64,000 bases of DNA from Streptomyces sp. NBC_00223. GTDB lineage: Bacteria; Actinomycetota; Actinomycetes; Streptomycetales; Streptomycetaceae. The notes under the pieces are model-generated. The model ran no database searches and was not told the DNA's origin. It saw only the letters and a list, made by a program, of their open reading frames with translations. Location: assembly GCF_036199905.1 (NCBI RefSeq), contig NZ_CP108109.1, positions 5,021,501-5,085,500 on the forward strand, read 5' to 3'. Each line of letters starts with the position of its first letter. Positions within the stretch are counted from its first letter, which is position 1. The position numbers were made by a program, and so were the translations under genes. Positions 17,020-25,500 of this stretch are shown here, piece after piece.

Positions 17020-20000
17020 ATGGCACCGACCGCCACCTCCGCTCAGCGGGGGATCTGGTTCACCGAGCGATGCGGCCCGGTGGGCGCGGCCTACCACATG
17101 GCCCTGCGCATCGGCTTCGAAGTCGGCCTGGACCGGCGGGCCTTGGCGGACGCCTGCGCGGCGGTCGTACGCGACCACCCCCTGCTGGACGCGGCCTTCG
17201 CCGAGGTGGAAGGTGTCCTCGTGCCGCGCCCGTGCGGCCGTACGGCCGAGCCGGTCCGGGTGGACTGCGCCGGGGACGACCCGGCGGGCCTGGAGAAGCG
17301 GATCGCGGACGCGGTCGCCGTGCCCTTCGACCTGTCGGCCGGACCGCTGATCCGGTTCACGCTCTTCGAACTCGCCGACGGGGGAGCGGAGTTGCTGGTC
17401 GTCGCCCACCACGCGGTGTTCGACGGCATGTCGAAGGACGTCCTGGCCGACGCGCTGGCGGGACACTACGCCGCTGCCCTCACCGGTTCCGCGGCCCCCG
17501 CCCGGCCCGCCGCGCCTCCGCCGGAAGCGGCCCTCACCGAACAGCAACTCGCCGACGCCCGGCGGTGGTTCGACCGGCGGTGGACCGAGCCAGGACCGTT
17601 GCTGCTCCCGGGCGCCCGGCACGGATCGGTGACCGCGGCGCCGGGCGCGGAGGTCGAGTGGACGCTGCCGGCCGCGCTCGACACCGCGCTGACCGCGACC
17701 GCGCGGCGGCTGTCCGCGAGCCGGTTCGAACTCCTGCTCGCCGCCGTACACGCGCTGCTGCGCCGCTACGGCAACACCGATCCGGCCGTCTCCGTCGCCA
17801 TGTCCACCCGCGGGCCCGAACAGCGCGCTCTGATCGGCCCGTTCGTCAACGAACTGCCGCTGCGGGCGCCCGCGGGGAGCGGCCACAGCTTCGCCGTACT
17901 CGTCCACGCCCTGCACACCGAACTGCGCGAGGCCAACCGGCACCGGGCCGTACCGCCGGGCGCGGTCGTCGCCGGACTGACGCCCAGGACCGGGCTCACC
18001 CCGGCGTCCCTCGGCTACCGCAGACGTGCCGCCGCGCCCGAATTCCCCGGCGTACGGACCCGGGTGCGCTGGATGGTCTTCAACCGGACGGCCCGTAACA
18101 CCTTTCACCTCCAGGCGGTCGAGGGCCCCGAGGGCTGCGAGCTGAGCCTCCAGTACCCGGCCGGGGTGCTCGACCGCGAGCAGGCCCTGCGGATCACCGG
18201 GCACCTGGAGACGCTGCTGGGCGCCGCGCTGGCCGACCCGGACCTGCCGGTGGCGGACCTGCCGCTGCCCGCCGCACCCGAACTGCGCCTGCTGCTGCGC
18301 GAATGGAACGCCACAGGCCGGGACTACCCGGCCGACCGTACGGTGGTCGACCTCTTCGACGCCCAGGCCGCCGCCCGCCCCGACGCGCTCGCCGTCACGG
18401 GCCCCGGCGGCGGACTGACGTACGCGGAACTGCGGGCGCGCTCGGTGGAGTTGGCGGTACGGCTGCGCGCGGCGGGGATCGGACCGGGCGCGCTGGTCGG
18501 GGTGCATCTGCACCGGACCGAGCGGGCGGTGGTGGCGCTGCTGGGCGTACTGCGGTCGGGGGCCGCGTACGTGCCGCTCGACCCGGCGTACCCGGCGGAC
18601 CGGCTGGCCTACGTGCTGGCGGACTCGGGCGCGGCGCTGCTGCTCGCGGACGGCGAGTTGGAACCTCGGCTGGCCGCGCGGGCGCCGGGCGTGCTGCGGC
18701 TGGACGTACCGGGCCCAGGGAGTGCTGGAGCCGCGCACTCGGCGGACGACTCGGCGTCCCTGCCGCCGACCGAACCCGCCGGACTCGCCTATGTGCTCTA
18801 CACCTCCGGCTCCACCGGGCGCCCGAAGGGCGTGGCCGTCGGGCATCGCGCGCTGGTCAATCTGCTCACCTCCTTCGCGGCCGATCTGGACTCCGGCCCC
18901 GGGCACGTATGGCTCGGGCTGACCTCGCTGTCGTTCGACATCTCCGGCCTGGAGACGTTTCTCCCGCTGATCACCGGCGGGCGGCTGGTGGTCGTACCCG
19001 ACGGGATGGCGCTCAACGGGCCCGCCCTGCTGCGGCTGATCGCGGCGGAAGGGGTCACGCACGCGCAGGCCACGCCGTCCGGCTGGCGGGTGCTGCTGGC
19101 CGGCGGTCTGCGGCGGGCCGCCTTGGAGGAGTCAACCGGTCCGGCCGGCCTGACCGCATTGGTCGGCGGCGAGGCGCTGCCCCTGGCGCTGGCCCGGGAG
19201 CTGCGCGCGGCGACCGCCCGGCTGCTCAATGTCTACGGGCCCACGGAGACGACGATCTGGTCCACCCGGTGGGAGGTCCCCGAGCGGCCGGAACGGGTGA
19301 GCATCGGGACGCCGATCGGCAACACCCGGGTCCATGTCGTCGACGAACGGCTGCGGCCCGCGCCCGTCGGCGTCCCCGGCGAGCTGCTGATCGGCGGCGA
19401 CGGCCTCGCCGACGGCTATCTCGGGCGGCCGGGCCCGACCGCCGACCGCTTTGTGCCCGACCCCTTCGGGCCGCCGGGCGCTCGGCTCTACCGCACCGGA
19501 GATCTGGCCGCGTGGAACGCGGCCGGGGAGGTGGACTTCCTCGGACGAATGGACGACCAGGTGAAGATGCGCGGCCACCGGATCGAGGTGGGCGAGATCG
19601 AGTCCCGCCTGCTGGAACATCCGGACATCGCGGGCGCGGCCGTCGTGGCCGAGCCCGACCCCCAGGGCGAGGCACGGCTGATCGCCTACCTGGTGGGCGA
19701 GGGGGCGCCGCCGCCCGAGGGCGCGGAGATACGGGCCTTCCTGGCCCGGCGGCTGCCGGCGGCCATGGTGCCGCAGCTCTTCGTCCCGCTGGACGCGCTG
19801 CCGCTGACGCCCAACGGGAAGCTGGACCGCAAGGCGCTGCCGACAGCCACTGCGGCGCCTGTCGAGTCCTCGCCCGGGGGCGCTGACAGCGACGTCACCC
19901 GGGAACTGCTGGCGATCTGGGCCGAGGTGCTGGGGACGCCCGATGTCGGCCCGGACGACGACCTGTTCGACCTGGGCGGGCACTCTCTGACGATCATTCA

Positions 20001-20109
20001 GATCGGAGTGCGCATCCGTGAACGCTTCGACGTGGAGCTGGACTTCGACGTCTTCTTCGACACCCCGACCGTGACGGGCATCGCCCGGGTCGTGGAGGCC
20101 GCGCTGTGA
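17020..20109 (+). CDS. NRPS module C-A-T, predicted glycine
   Basis: 1029-residue single-module nonribosomal peptide synthetase. Condensation domain about 1-425 with HHAVFDG (His130, His131, Asp135). Adenylation domain about 440-935 with YTSGSTGRPKG near 595 and Lys934 in PNGKLD. Carrier domain about 950-1029 with LGGHS, the 4'-phosphopantetheine serine being Ser989. Reading the ten pocket positions by alignment to GrsA gives D-I-L-Q-L-G-V-I-W-K, one change from the glycine code DILQLGLIWK I know from the literature. ATG with AAGGAG (17006-17011) upstream. No epimerase or thioesterase. Ends in a GTGA overlap with the carrier protein gene. Confidence 0.92.
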   Translation: MAPTATSAQRGIWFTERCGPVGAAYHMALRIGFEVGLDRRALADACAAVVRDHPLLDAAFAEVEGVLVPRPCGRTAEPVRVDCAGDDPAGLEKRIADAVAVPFDLSAGPLIRFTLFELADGGAELLVVAHHAVFDGMSKDVLADALAGHYAAALTGSAAPARPAAPPPEAALTEQQLADARRWFDRRWTEPGPLLLPGARHGSVTAAPGAEVEWTLPAALDTALTATARRLSASRFELLLAAVHALLRRYGNTDPAVSVAMSTRGPEQRALIGPFVNELPLRAPAGSGHSFAVLVHALHTELREANRHRAVPPGAVVAGLTPRTGLTPASLGYRRRAAAPEFPGVRTRVRWMVFNRTARNTFHLQAVEGPEGCELSLQYPAGVLDREQALRITGHLETLLGAALADPDLPVADLPLPAAPELRLLLREWNATGRDYPADRTVVDLFDAQAAARPDALAVTGPGGGLTYAELRARSVELAVRLRAAGIGPGALVGVHLHRTERAVVALLGVLRSGAAYVPLDPAYPADRLAYVLADSGAALLLADGELEPRLAARAPGVLRLDVPGPGSAGAAHSADDSASLPPTEPAGLAYVLYTSGSTGRPKGVAVGHRALVNLLTSFAADLDSGPGHVWLGLTSLSFDISGLETFLPLITGGRLVVVPDGMALNGPALLRLIAAEGVTHAQATPSGWRVLLAGGLRRAALEESTGPAGLTALVGGEALPLALARELRAATARLLNVYGPTETTIWSTRWEVPERPERVSIGTPIGNTRVHVVDERLRPAPVGVPGELLIGGDGLADGYLGRPGPTADRFVPDPFGPPGARLYRTGDLAAWNAAGEVDFLGRMDDQVKMRGHRIEVGEIESRLLEHPDIAGAAVVAEPDPQGEARLIAYLVGEGAPPPEGAEIRAFLARRLPAAMVPQLFVPLDALPLTPNGKLDRKALPTATAAPVESSPGGADSDVTRELLAIWAEVLGTPDVGPDDDLFDLGGHSLTIIQIGVRIRERFDVELDFDVFFDTPTVTGIARVVEAAL

Positions 20110-20378
20110 CCGACGCGAAGGAGCAGGGCGTGCTGGAGGTACTGGCGGAGCTGGCCGCGGCCGCCACGGACGGTGAAGTCAAGCCCGCGGAGCTGCTGTC
20201 GAGGCCCGAGGTGCCGCTCCAGGCGCTCGGCGTCGGCTCGTTGGGCAAGCTGCGGCTGGTGGACGCGGTCGAGGCGTACTTCGACGTGCTGCTCGACCTC
20301 GACGGCGAGGACGACGTGCTGGAGAGCCTTGCCACGGTGGCCGCGTACCTCGACGGCCGGGCCGGGGGAGCGCGATGA
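20106..20378 (+). CDS. Free acyl/peptidyl carrier protein
   Basis: 90-residue carrier protein of the phosphopantetheine type. The attachment serine is Ser45 in LGVGSLGKLRLVD, the usual LGxxSL pattern at the start of helix 2. Its acidic C-terminal half is typical of ACPs. It overlaps the upstream NRPS by 4 nt (GTGA). Probable partner of the free acyl-AMP ligase, delivering the starter acid to one of the condensation domains; the pairing is inferred from gene content. GGGGGAG precedes the next start at its 3' end. Confidence 0.88.
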   Translation: MTDAKEQGVLEVLAELAAAATDGEVKPAELLSRPEVPLQALGVGSLGKLRLVDAVEAYFDVLLDLDGEDDVLESLATVAAYLDGRAGGAR

Positions 20379-21196
20379 CCGCGACGCGCGGCCCCCTGCC
20401 GTCTGGCCGCCCGGCGGGACCGCCCGCCGGGCGATCGACGCCTTGGACCCTGATGCGGCCCCCGGTGGCCCGGCCCGCGTGGCCCGCACGGTCGCGCGAC
20501 TGCCTGCCCCGCGTGGTGGGTTGCCGCGGCGACCGCGGCCTGGCCGCCTGGTGCCTCCGCCCGGCCGGTCTCTCCGGCCCGTCCGGCGCGGCCTGTCGGC
20601 CCGGAGTGTCCGCGCCGACGCGCGCACGTCATGGGCGCCCGGGTTCTGGCTCGTACTCGTGTACCGCCCTGCTCAGAGCAGCGTTCCGCGTGGTCGGCGG
20701 CTGCGGCGGCCGTGGCTCGGCCGTCTGGTGGGGCCGCCCGTCCCGCGCAGGCCGCCTGGCCGGAGTGTCCGGGCCGACGCGCGCACGTCATGGGCGCCCG
20801 GGTTCGGGCCCCTACCCGCGCGTCACCCCGCTCAGCGCAGCGTTCCGCGTGGTTGGCGAGTGCGGCGGCCGTGGCTCGGCCGTCTGGCGGGGCCGCACGT
20901 CCCGCGCAGGCCGCCTGGCCGGAGTGTCCGTGCCGACGCACGCATGTCATGGGTGCCCAGGTTCTGGCTCGTACTCGTGTACCGCCCTGCTCAGAGCAGC
21001 GTTCCGCGTGGCTGGCGGCTGTGGCCCGGCCGCCCGGCGCCACCACCCGGCCGGCGCGGCCCGCCGGGCCGGAGTGCCCGTGCCGTCGCGCGCCCGCCAC
21101 CGGCGCCCCGGTCCGGGCCCGGGTCCGGGCCCGGACCCGCACCGCATCACCCCGCCCAGCGCAGCGTCCCGCACACCACCAGGAGGTCACCGGTGA
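20375..21196 (+). CDS. Repeat-built ORF of unknown function between carrier protein and NRPS
   Basis: Open frame of 273 residues. It starts at an ATGA overlapping the carrier protein stop, with GGGGGAG (20364-20370) upstream, and stops at a TGA inside the GTGA start of the next NRPS. Both junctions thus have the same 4-nt overlap as the other genes of the operon, which favours real translation. The protein is rich in Arg, Gly, Pro, Ala, Ser and Cys and consists largely of a 53-residue unit containing the core AAFRVVGGCGGRGSAVW. I recognise no family. All three forward frames and one reverse frame are open here because the repeat is 159 nt long, and rare AGA codons occur, so it could be a non-coding expansion that happens to stay open. 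Confidence 0.4.
   Translation: MTATRGPLPSGRPAGPPAGRSTPWTLMRPPVARPAWPARSRDCLPRVVGCRGDRGLAAWCLRPAGLSGPSGAACRPGVSAPTRARHGRPGSGSYSCTALLRAAFRVVGGCGGRGSAVWWGRPSRAGRLAGVSGPTRARHGRPGSGPYPRVTPLSAAFRVVGECGGRGSAVWRGRTSRAGRLAGVSVPTHACHGCPGSGSYSCTALLRAAFRVAGGCGPAARRHHPAGAARRAGVPVPSRARHRRPGPGPGPGPDPHRITPPSAASRTPPGGHR
20601..21180. repeat. 159-bp tandem repeat inside the NRPS operon
   Basis: The boundary sequence CCGGAGTGTC recurs at 20601, 20760 and 20919 (exact period 159), and a diverged CCGGAGTGCC at 21069 (period 150). Units 1 and 3 share a long identical central stretch, while unit 2 differs there, suggesting gene conversion or staggered duplication. The fourth unit is truncated and decays into GTCCGGGCCC repeats. 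The period is a multiple of three, so every reading frame that is open in one unit stays open. Confidence 0.85.
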
Positions 21197-24100
21197 CCGG
21201 CACCGAGGACGGCGGCGGCACCGTATCCGCCGACTACCCCGTCACCCCCGAGCAGCGACGGCTCTGGCTGACGCAGCAGATCCACCCGGACGACGCGGGC
21301 TACAACGTCTACCCGGCCATGCGCTGGCGCGGCCCGCTCTCCGTCCCCGCGCTCCAGCAGGCATTCGACCGTGTCGAGGCACGGCACGAGATCCTGCGCA
21401 CCCGCTTCGCGGCCGACCCGGGCACCGGCGAGGTCGGGCAGTACGTCTTGGCGCCCCGAGGCATCCCGCTGGAGCACCTGGACGTCGACCCCGCCACGGC
21501 CGACGACCCGGCCGCGCTCGCCGCGCTGCTCGGCCGCTGGGTCAACGCCCCCTTCGACCTGGCCCGCCCGCCGTTGCTGCGCCCGGTGCTGCTCACCGCC
21601 GCGCCCGACCACCATGTGCTGGCGATACCGATCCACCACATCGTCACCGACGGCTGGTCCCTCGGGCTGCTCCTCGACGAGCTGATGGAGTGCTACGAGG
21701 ACGCCCTCGCCGACCGTCCGGACCCCCAAGCTCCTGGCGAACGAGCCCAGTTCGGCCCGTACGCGGTCTCCGAGACGGTCCGGCTCGCGGGACCGGACGG
21801 CGAGAAGGCCCTGACGTACTGGACCGGGAGGCTCGCCGGACTCCCCGTGCTCGAACCGCCGTTGGACCGCCCGCGGCCCAAGGACCCCGCGCACCGGGCC
21901 GCGTTCTCGGTCGTACGGCTGCCCGCCGACCTCACCGCGGCGGTCGAACAGCTCGCGCGCGCCGAACGCGCCACCGTCTTCATGGTGTTGCTCGCCGCCT
22001 ACCAGGCCCTGCTGTCGCGCTGGACCGGGCAGGACGACTTCGGCGTCGGCACCCCGCTCGCGGGCCGTCACCGGCTGGAGCACGAAGCCGTGCTCGGCTA
22101 CCTCACCAAGACCGTCGTGATCCGCGCCGACCTCGACGGCCGTCCGGACTTCGCCACCCTGCTGCGCCGGGTCCGCTCCGCCGTCATGGGCGCCTTCGCC
22201 CACCCGGATCTGCCCGTCGAGCAGGTCGTCTCGGCCCTCGGGCTGCGCGGCGACGGCAGCCGCCCACCGCTCTTCCAGACCGTACTGGTCCTCCAGAGTC
22301 AGCGGCAGACGGCCGGCGCGACCGGCCGCACCCCCAAGGGCGTTGTCCTGGAGCCGGTCGAATCGGGTTACGACCAGGCCAAGTTCGACCTGATGCTGGA
22401 CATGTGGCGGGACGGCGACGCGTACGTGGCCTCCTTCGCCTACGACCGCGAGCTGTTCGAGGCGGAGTCCGTCGACCGGCTGGCCCGCGGCTATGTCGAC
22501 CTGCTGGCCGCGGCCGTCGCCGATCCGCACCGCCCGGCCGGGGAGCCGGTCGGCGACGACCTCGCCGAGCAGGCCGGGTTCGCCGACGGCGGACCGCTGC
22601 CCGCGCACGCGCCGACCGTTCCCGAGGCGTTCGCCGCGCAGGCCGCCCGTACCCCGGACGCCTGCGCGGTGGAGTACCGGGACACCCGGATCGCCTACCG
22701 CGAGCTGGACGAGCGCTCCACGGCCCTGGCCGCCCGGCTGGCCGCCGCCGGGGTAAGGGACGGCGTGGTCGCCGTCCACGCCGAGCCCTCCGCCGAGCTG
22801 ATCGTCCGCCTGCTCGCGGTCTGGAAGGCCGGCGCCGCCTACCTGCCGATCGACCCGGCGCTGCCCGCCGAACGCGTCCGCCTCATGCTCGACCGAGGCG
22901 GCGCGCGGCTGACGCTCGGCGACGCGGACGAGCTGCGCGCGGGCGACGGGGACGAGGACGAACTGCCCGCCGGCGACGGGGACGAGCTGCCCGTCGGCGC
23001 GGACGGCCTGCCCGCCGAGCCGCTGCCCGGCTTCACCCCCGCCGCCCCCGCGCCCGGCCGGCCCGCGTACGTCCTCTACACCTCGGGCACCACCGGCGAA
23101 CCCAAGGCCGTGGTCGTCCCGCACGAGGCCGTGGCCGCCCGGGTGCACTGGATGGCGGGTCCCGACGGCTACGCGCTCGCCCCCGCCGACCGGGTCGCCC
23201 AGTGCGCCTCCGCGGGCTTCGACACCCACGTGGAGGAGATCTGGCCCGCGCTGATCTCGGGCGCCCGCTGCGTCGTGGTCCCCGGCGGCGGCCGGATGCT
23301 GCCCGATCTGCTGCGCACCCCGGCCGGCGCCGCGCTCACCGTCCTCGACCTGACCACCGCCCACTGGCAGGAGCTGGTCTCCCTCGGCCTGCTCGGCGAC
23401 ACGGTCGCCTGGCCGCCCGCGCTGCGGCTGGTCGTACTCGGCGGCTCCGAGGTCACCGCGGCCTCGGTCGCCCAGTGGCGGGAGCTGCACGGGGACGCCG
23501 TACGCCTGGTCAACACCTACGGCCCCACCGAGGCCACCGTCATCGCCACCTCGGCGGACCTCGGCGCCGCCGACACCCTGCGGCGTCCGCCGCTGGGCCG
23601 GCCGCTGCCGGGCGTACGGGCCTACGTGCTGGACGAGCGGCTGCGCCCGGTGCCGCCCGGGTCGCCGGGGGAGCTGTGCCTGGGCGGTACGGGCCTGGCC
23701 CTCGGCTACCTCGGGCGCCCGGACCTGACCGCCGACCTCTTCCTGCCCGACCCGTACGGCGCGCCCGGCGGCCGTCTCTACCGGACCGGCGACCGGGCCC
23801 GGTGGCGTACGGACGGCACGCTGGAGTTCCTGGGCCGCGGCGACGACCAGGTCAAGATCCGCGGCTACCGGGTGGAGCCCGCCGAGGTCGAGAACGTGCT
23901 GCTGGGCCACCCGGACGTGGTCAGGGCCGCCGTACTCGCCCACGAGGGCGCGCTGCTGGCCTTCGCGGTGGTACGCGGCGGCGACCCGGCCGCCGGGACC
24001 GCCCTGCGTGACCACCTGGCCGAGCGGCTGCCCGCCTACCAGGTGCCCGCCGCCGTGGACGTGGTCACCGCGCTGCCGCTGACCGCCAACGGCAAGCTCG

Positions 24101-24474
24101 ACGTCCCCGTGCTGCTGGCGGTGGCCCGCTCCCGGCGGGCGCGGACGGCCGAGTTCGTGGCGCCGCGCACGGACGCCGAGGCGCTGGTGGCCGAGATCTG
24201 GCAGGAGGTGCTGGGCGTGGAGAAGGCCGGCGCGCTCGACGACTTCTTCGAGCTGGGCGGGGACTCCCTGCTGGTCACCCGGGTGGTGGCCCGGGTCCGG
24301 GCGCTGGTCGAGGTGGACCTCCAGATACGGGACGTGTTCGACCGGCCGGGCCTGGACGGGCTGGCCGGACGGATCGAGGAACTGCTCGTCGAGGAGATCG
24401 ACGGGCTCGACGACGTCGAGGCGGCCGCGGCGCTGAACGCGGAGCCGGTGGGCGCGGACAGGAGCGGGCGATGA
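21193..24474 (+). CDS. NRPS module C-A-T, predicted basic amino acid
   Basis: 1093-residue single-module synthetase. Condensation domain about 12-450 with HHIVTDG (His148, His149, Asp153), of the ordinary LCL look. Adenylation domain about 475-970 with YTSGTTGEPKA near 629 and Lys968 in ANGKLD. Carrier domain about 1000-1075 with Ser1025 in LGGDSL. Pocket reading gives D-T-E-D-V-G-T-V-I-K; Glu and Asp at the 3rd and 4th positions point to a basic side chain, and the code is close to the beta-lysine code I recall from viomycin-type synthetases (DTEDVGTMVK). An acidic repeat (GDGDEDELP, GDGDELP) precedes the P-loop. GTG with AGGAGG (21181-21186) upstream. No thioesterase. Confidence 0.92.
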   Translation: MTGTEDGGGTVSADYPVTPEQRRLWLTQQIHPDDAGYNVYPAMRWRGPLSVPALQQAFDRVEARHEILRTRFAADPGTGEVGQYVLAPRGIPLEHLDVDPATADDPAALAALLGRWVNAPFDLARPPLLRPVLLTAAPDHHVLAIPIHHIVTDGWSLGLLLDELMECYEDALADRPDPQAPGERAQFGPYAVSETVRLAGPDGEKALTYWTGRLAGLPVLEPPLDRPRPKDPAHRAAFSVVRLPADLTAAVEQLARAERATVFMVLLAAYQALLSRWTGQDDFGVGTPLAGRHRLEHEAVLGYLTKTVVIRADLDGRPDFATLLRRVRSAVMGAFAHPDLPVEQVVSALGLRGDGSRPPLFQTVLVLQSQRQTAGATGRTPKGVVLEPVESGYDQAKFDLMLDMWRDGDAYVASFAYDRELFEAESVDRLARGYVDLLAAAVADPHRPAGEPVGDDLAEQAGFADGGPLPAHAPTVPEAFAAQAARTPDACAVEYRDTRIAYRELDERSTALAARLAAAGVRDGVVAVHAEPSAELIVRLLAVWKAGAAYLPIDPALPAERVRLMLDRGGARLTLGDADELRAGDGDEDELPAGDGDELPVGADGLPAEPLPGFTPAAPAPGRPAYVLYTSGTTGEPKAVVVPHEAVAARVHWMAGPDGYALAPADRVAQCASAGFDTHVEEIWPALISGARCVVVPGGGRMLPDLLRTPAGAALTVLDLTTAHWQELVSLGLLGDTVAWPPALRLVVLGGSEVTAASVAQWRELHGDAVRLVNTYGPTEATVIATSADLGAADTLRRPPLGRPLPGVRAYVLDERLRPVPPGSPGELCLGGTGLALGYLGRPDLTADLFLPDPYGAPGGRLYRTGDRARWRTDGTLEFLGRGDDQVKIRGYRVEPAEVENVLLGHPDVVRAAVLAHEGALLAFAVVRGGDPAAGTALRDHLAERLPAYQVPAAVDVVTALPLTANGKLDVPVLLAVARSRRARTAEFVAPRTDAEALVAEIWQEVLGVEKAGALDDFFELGGDSLLVTRVVARVRALVEVDLQIRDVFDRPGLDGLAGRIEELLVEEIDGLDDVEAAAALNAEPVGADRSGR

Positions 24475-24662
24475 GCGGGATGAGCGGATCGGACGACGTG
24501 TATCTGGTCGTATCGAACGACGAGGGCCAGCACTCGGTGTGGTGGGCGGACCGTGACCTGCCGCCGGGCTGGCGGCCCGAGGGCTTCCGCGGCACCCGGG
24601 AGGAGTGCCTGACCCGTATCGACGAGATCTGGACCGACCTCCGCCCCCTCAGCGCCCGCTGA
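24471..24662 (+). CDS. MbtH-like NRPS accessory protein
   Basis: 63-residue protein of the MbtH family, which binds and activates adenylation domains. The signature is complete: NDEGQHSVWW, PPGW, and WTDLRP at the end. ATGA overlap with the upstream NRPS. It most likely serves one or both A domains of this cluster. Its stop codon is buried in a strong hairpin that probably ends the biosynthetic operon. Confidence 0.95.
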   Translation: MSGMSGSDDVYLVVSNDEGQHSVWWADRDLPPGWRPEGFRGTREECLTRIDEIWTDLRPLSAR

Positions 24663-24672
24663 GCGGGGGCGG
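24641..24672 (+). terminator. Terminator hairpin spanning the mbtH stop codon
   Basis: CCGCCCCCTCAGCG and CGCTGAGCGGGGGCGG form a 15-bp stem with one bulged base and a 2-base loop. The TGA stop (24660-24662) lies in the 3' arm. Likely end of the 10.8-kb NRPS transcript; no T-run. Confidence 0.6.
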
Positions 24673-24816
24673 CTACGTCCCCCCGCTTTTCGGCCCGCCC
24701 CCGCCCTCCACGACGAGCGCCCCTCCCCCGACCTCCACCCCGCGAAGGTCCCCCCGGGGCCGTGGGCGTTTCGCGCCTGCGACTGGCCGCGTATCCGGAG
24801 GGGGCCCGAGGCGGTC

Positions 24817-24846
24817 TTGACAGAGGAAGTGATTGACCAATAACTT
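24817..24846 (+). promoter_or_regulatory. Putative tetR promoter
   Basis: Consensus TTGACA (24817-24822), then 18 bases and TAACTT (24841-24846). The -10 half lies inside the proposed operator 24828-24845. Transcription would begin near the ATG at 24854, giving a leaderless or nearly leaderless mRNA. Confidence 0.5.
24828..24845. promoter_or_regulatory. Proposed TetR operator O1
   Basis: AGTGATTG-AC-CAATAACT, an inverted repeat with 7 of 8 arm positions paired. It covers the spacer and -10 of the tetR promoter. A second site with the same layout lies before the MFS gene (25462-25479), including an identical CAATAACT arm. Consensus AGTTATTG-N2-CAATAACT. Confidence 0.55.
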
Positions 24847-24853
24847 TGTCTCC

Positions 24854-25411
24854 ATGGTCAGGATGAGTGCAGAGGAGCGACGCGAGAGCGTCATCCGCGC
24901 GGCGATGAGCGAGTTCGCCCACGGCGGCTACAGGGGCACGTCCACGGAGGCGATCGCCCGCCGGGTGGGCGTCTCGCAGCCCTACCTCTTCCGGCTGTTC
25001 CCGAACAAGCAGGCCATCTTCCTCGCGGCCGCGACCTACTGCCTGGAGACCACCCGCCAGGTCTTCCACGACGCGGCGAAGGATCTGCCGGCCGAGGACA
25101 AGCTGCCCGCGATGGCCACCGCGTACCAGCGGCTGATCCAGGAGGACCCCGAGCGGCTGCTGATGCAGATGCAGACGTACGCCGCGGTGGCCGCCGAGGA
25201 GGCGGCCGGGGACCACGAGTTCGGCGAGGCCGTACGGCGGCAGTGGCAGGGGCTGTGGGACACCGTGCACCTGGAGCTGGGGGCCGATGTCGACGAGACG
25301 ACGACCTTCCTGGCATACGGGATGCTCATCAACACCCTGGTGTCGCTGGGTTTTCCGGCCGGGCATCCCAACTGGAACGGTTTCTATGTGGTTGCCCGAC
25401 CCACCGCCTAG
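24854..25411 (+). CDS. TetR family transcriptional regulator
   Basis: 185-residue one-component repressor. N-terminal helix-turn-helix about 10-58: the SVIRAAMSEFAHGGYRGTS helix, IARRVGVSQPYLFRLF recognition region and the FPNKQAIFLAA segment are diagnostic. The C-terminal ligand domain is not of a recognisable subclass. ATG 24854 fits the promoter; ATG 24863 is an alternative. It lies 89 bases before the MFS gene on the same strand, and both upstream regions carry the same 18-bp inverted repeat. This predicts that it represses itself and the exporter until a ligand, perhaps the cluster product, binds. Confidence 0.92.
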   Translation: MVRMSAEERRESVIRAAMSEFAHGGYRGTSTEAIARRVGVSQPYLFRLFPNKQAIFLAAATYCLETTRQVFHDAAKDLPAEDKLPAMATAYQRLIQEDPERLLMQMQTYAAVAAEEAAGDHEFGEAVRRQWQGLWDTVHLELGADVDETTTFLAYGMLINTLVSLGFPAGHPNWNGFYVVARPTA

Positions 25412-25461
25412 GACGCGAAGAGGTCACTCGTCCGGGTGGTCGGCTTCGTTTTGCGCAGGAA

Positions 25462-25479
25462 AGTTAGTCATCAATAACT
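25462..25479. promoter_or_regulatory. Proposed TetR operator O2 before the MFS exporter
   Basis: AGTTAGTC-AT-CAATAACT, 6 of 8 arm positions paired, with perfect AGTTA/TAACT ends. A possible -35 TTGCGC (25451-25456) and -10 TAACTA (25475-25480) place it over the promoter exactly as O1 sits over the tetR promoter. Confidence 0.55.
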
Positions 25480-25500
25480 AATCCGTAGGGGGAAGACCCG

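Noticed and set aside
19994..21190. Minus-strand frame of 398 codons over the 159-bp repeat
   Set aside because: It stays open only because the repeat length is a multiple of three; it runs antisense into the carrier protein and NRPS genes and has no sensible start context. Kept as a note under the repeat.
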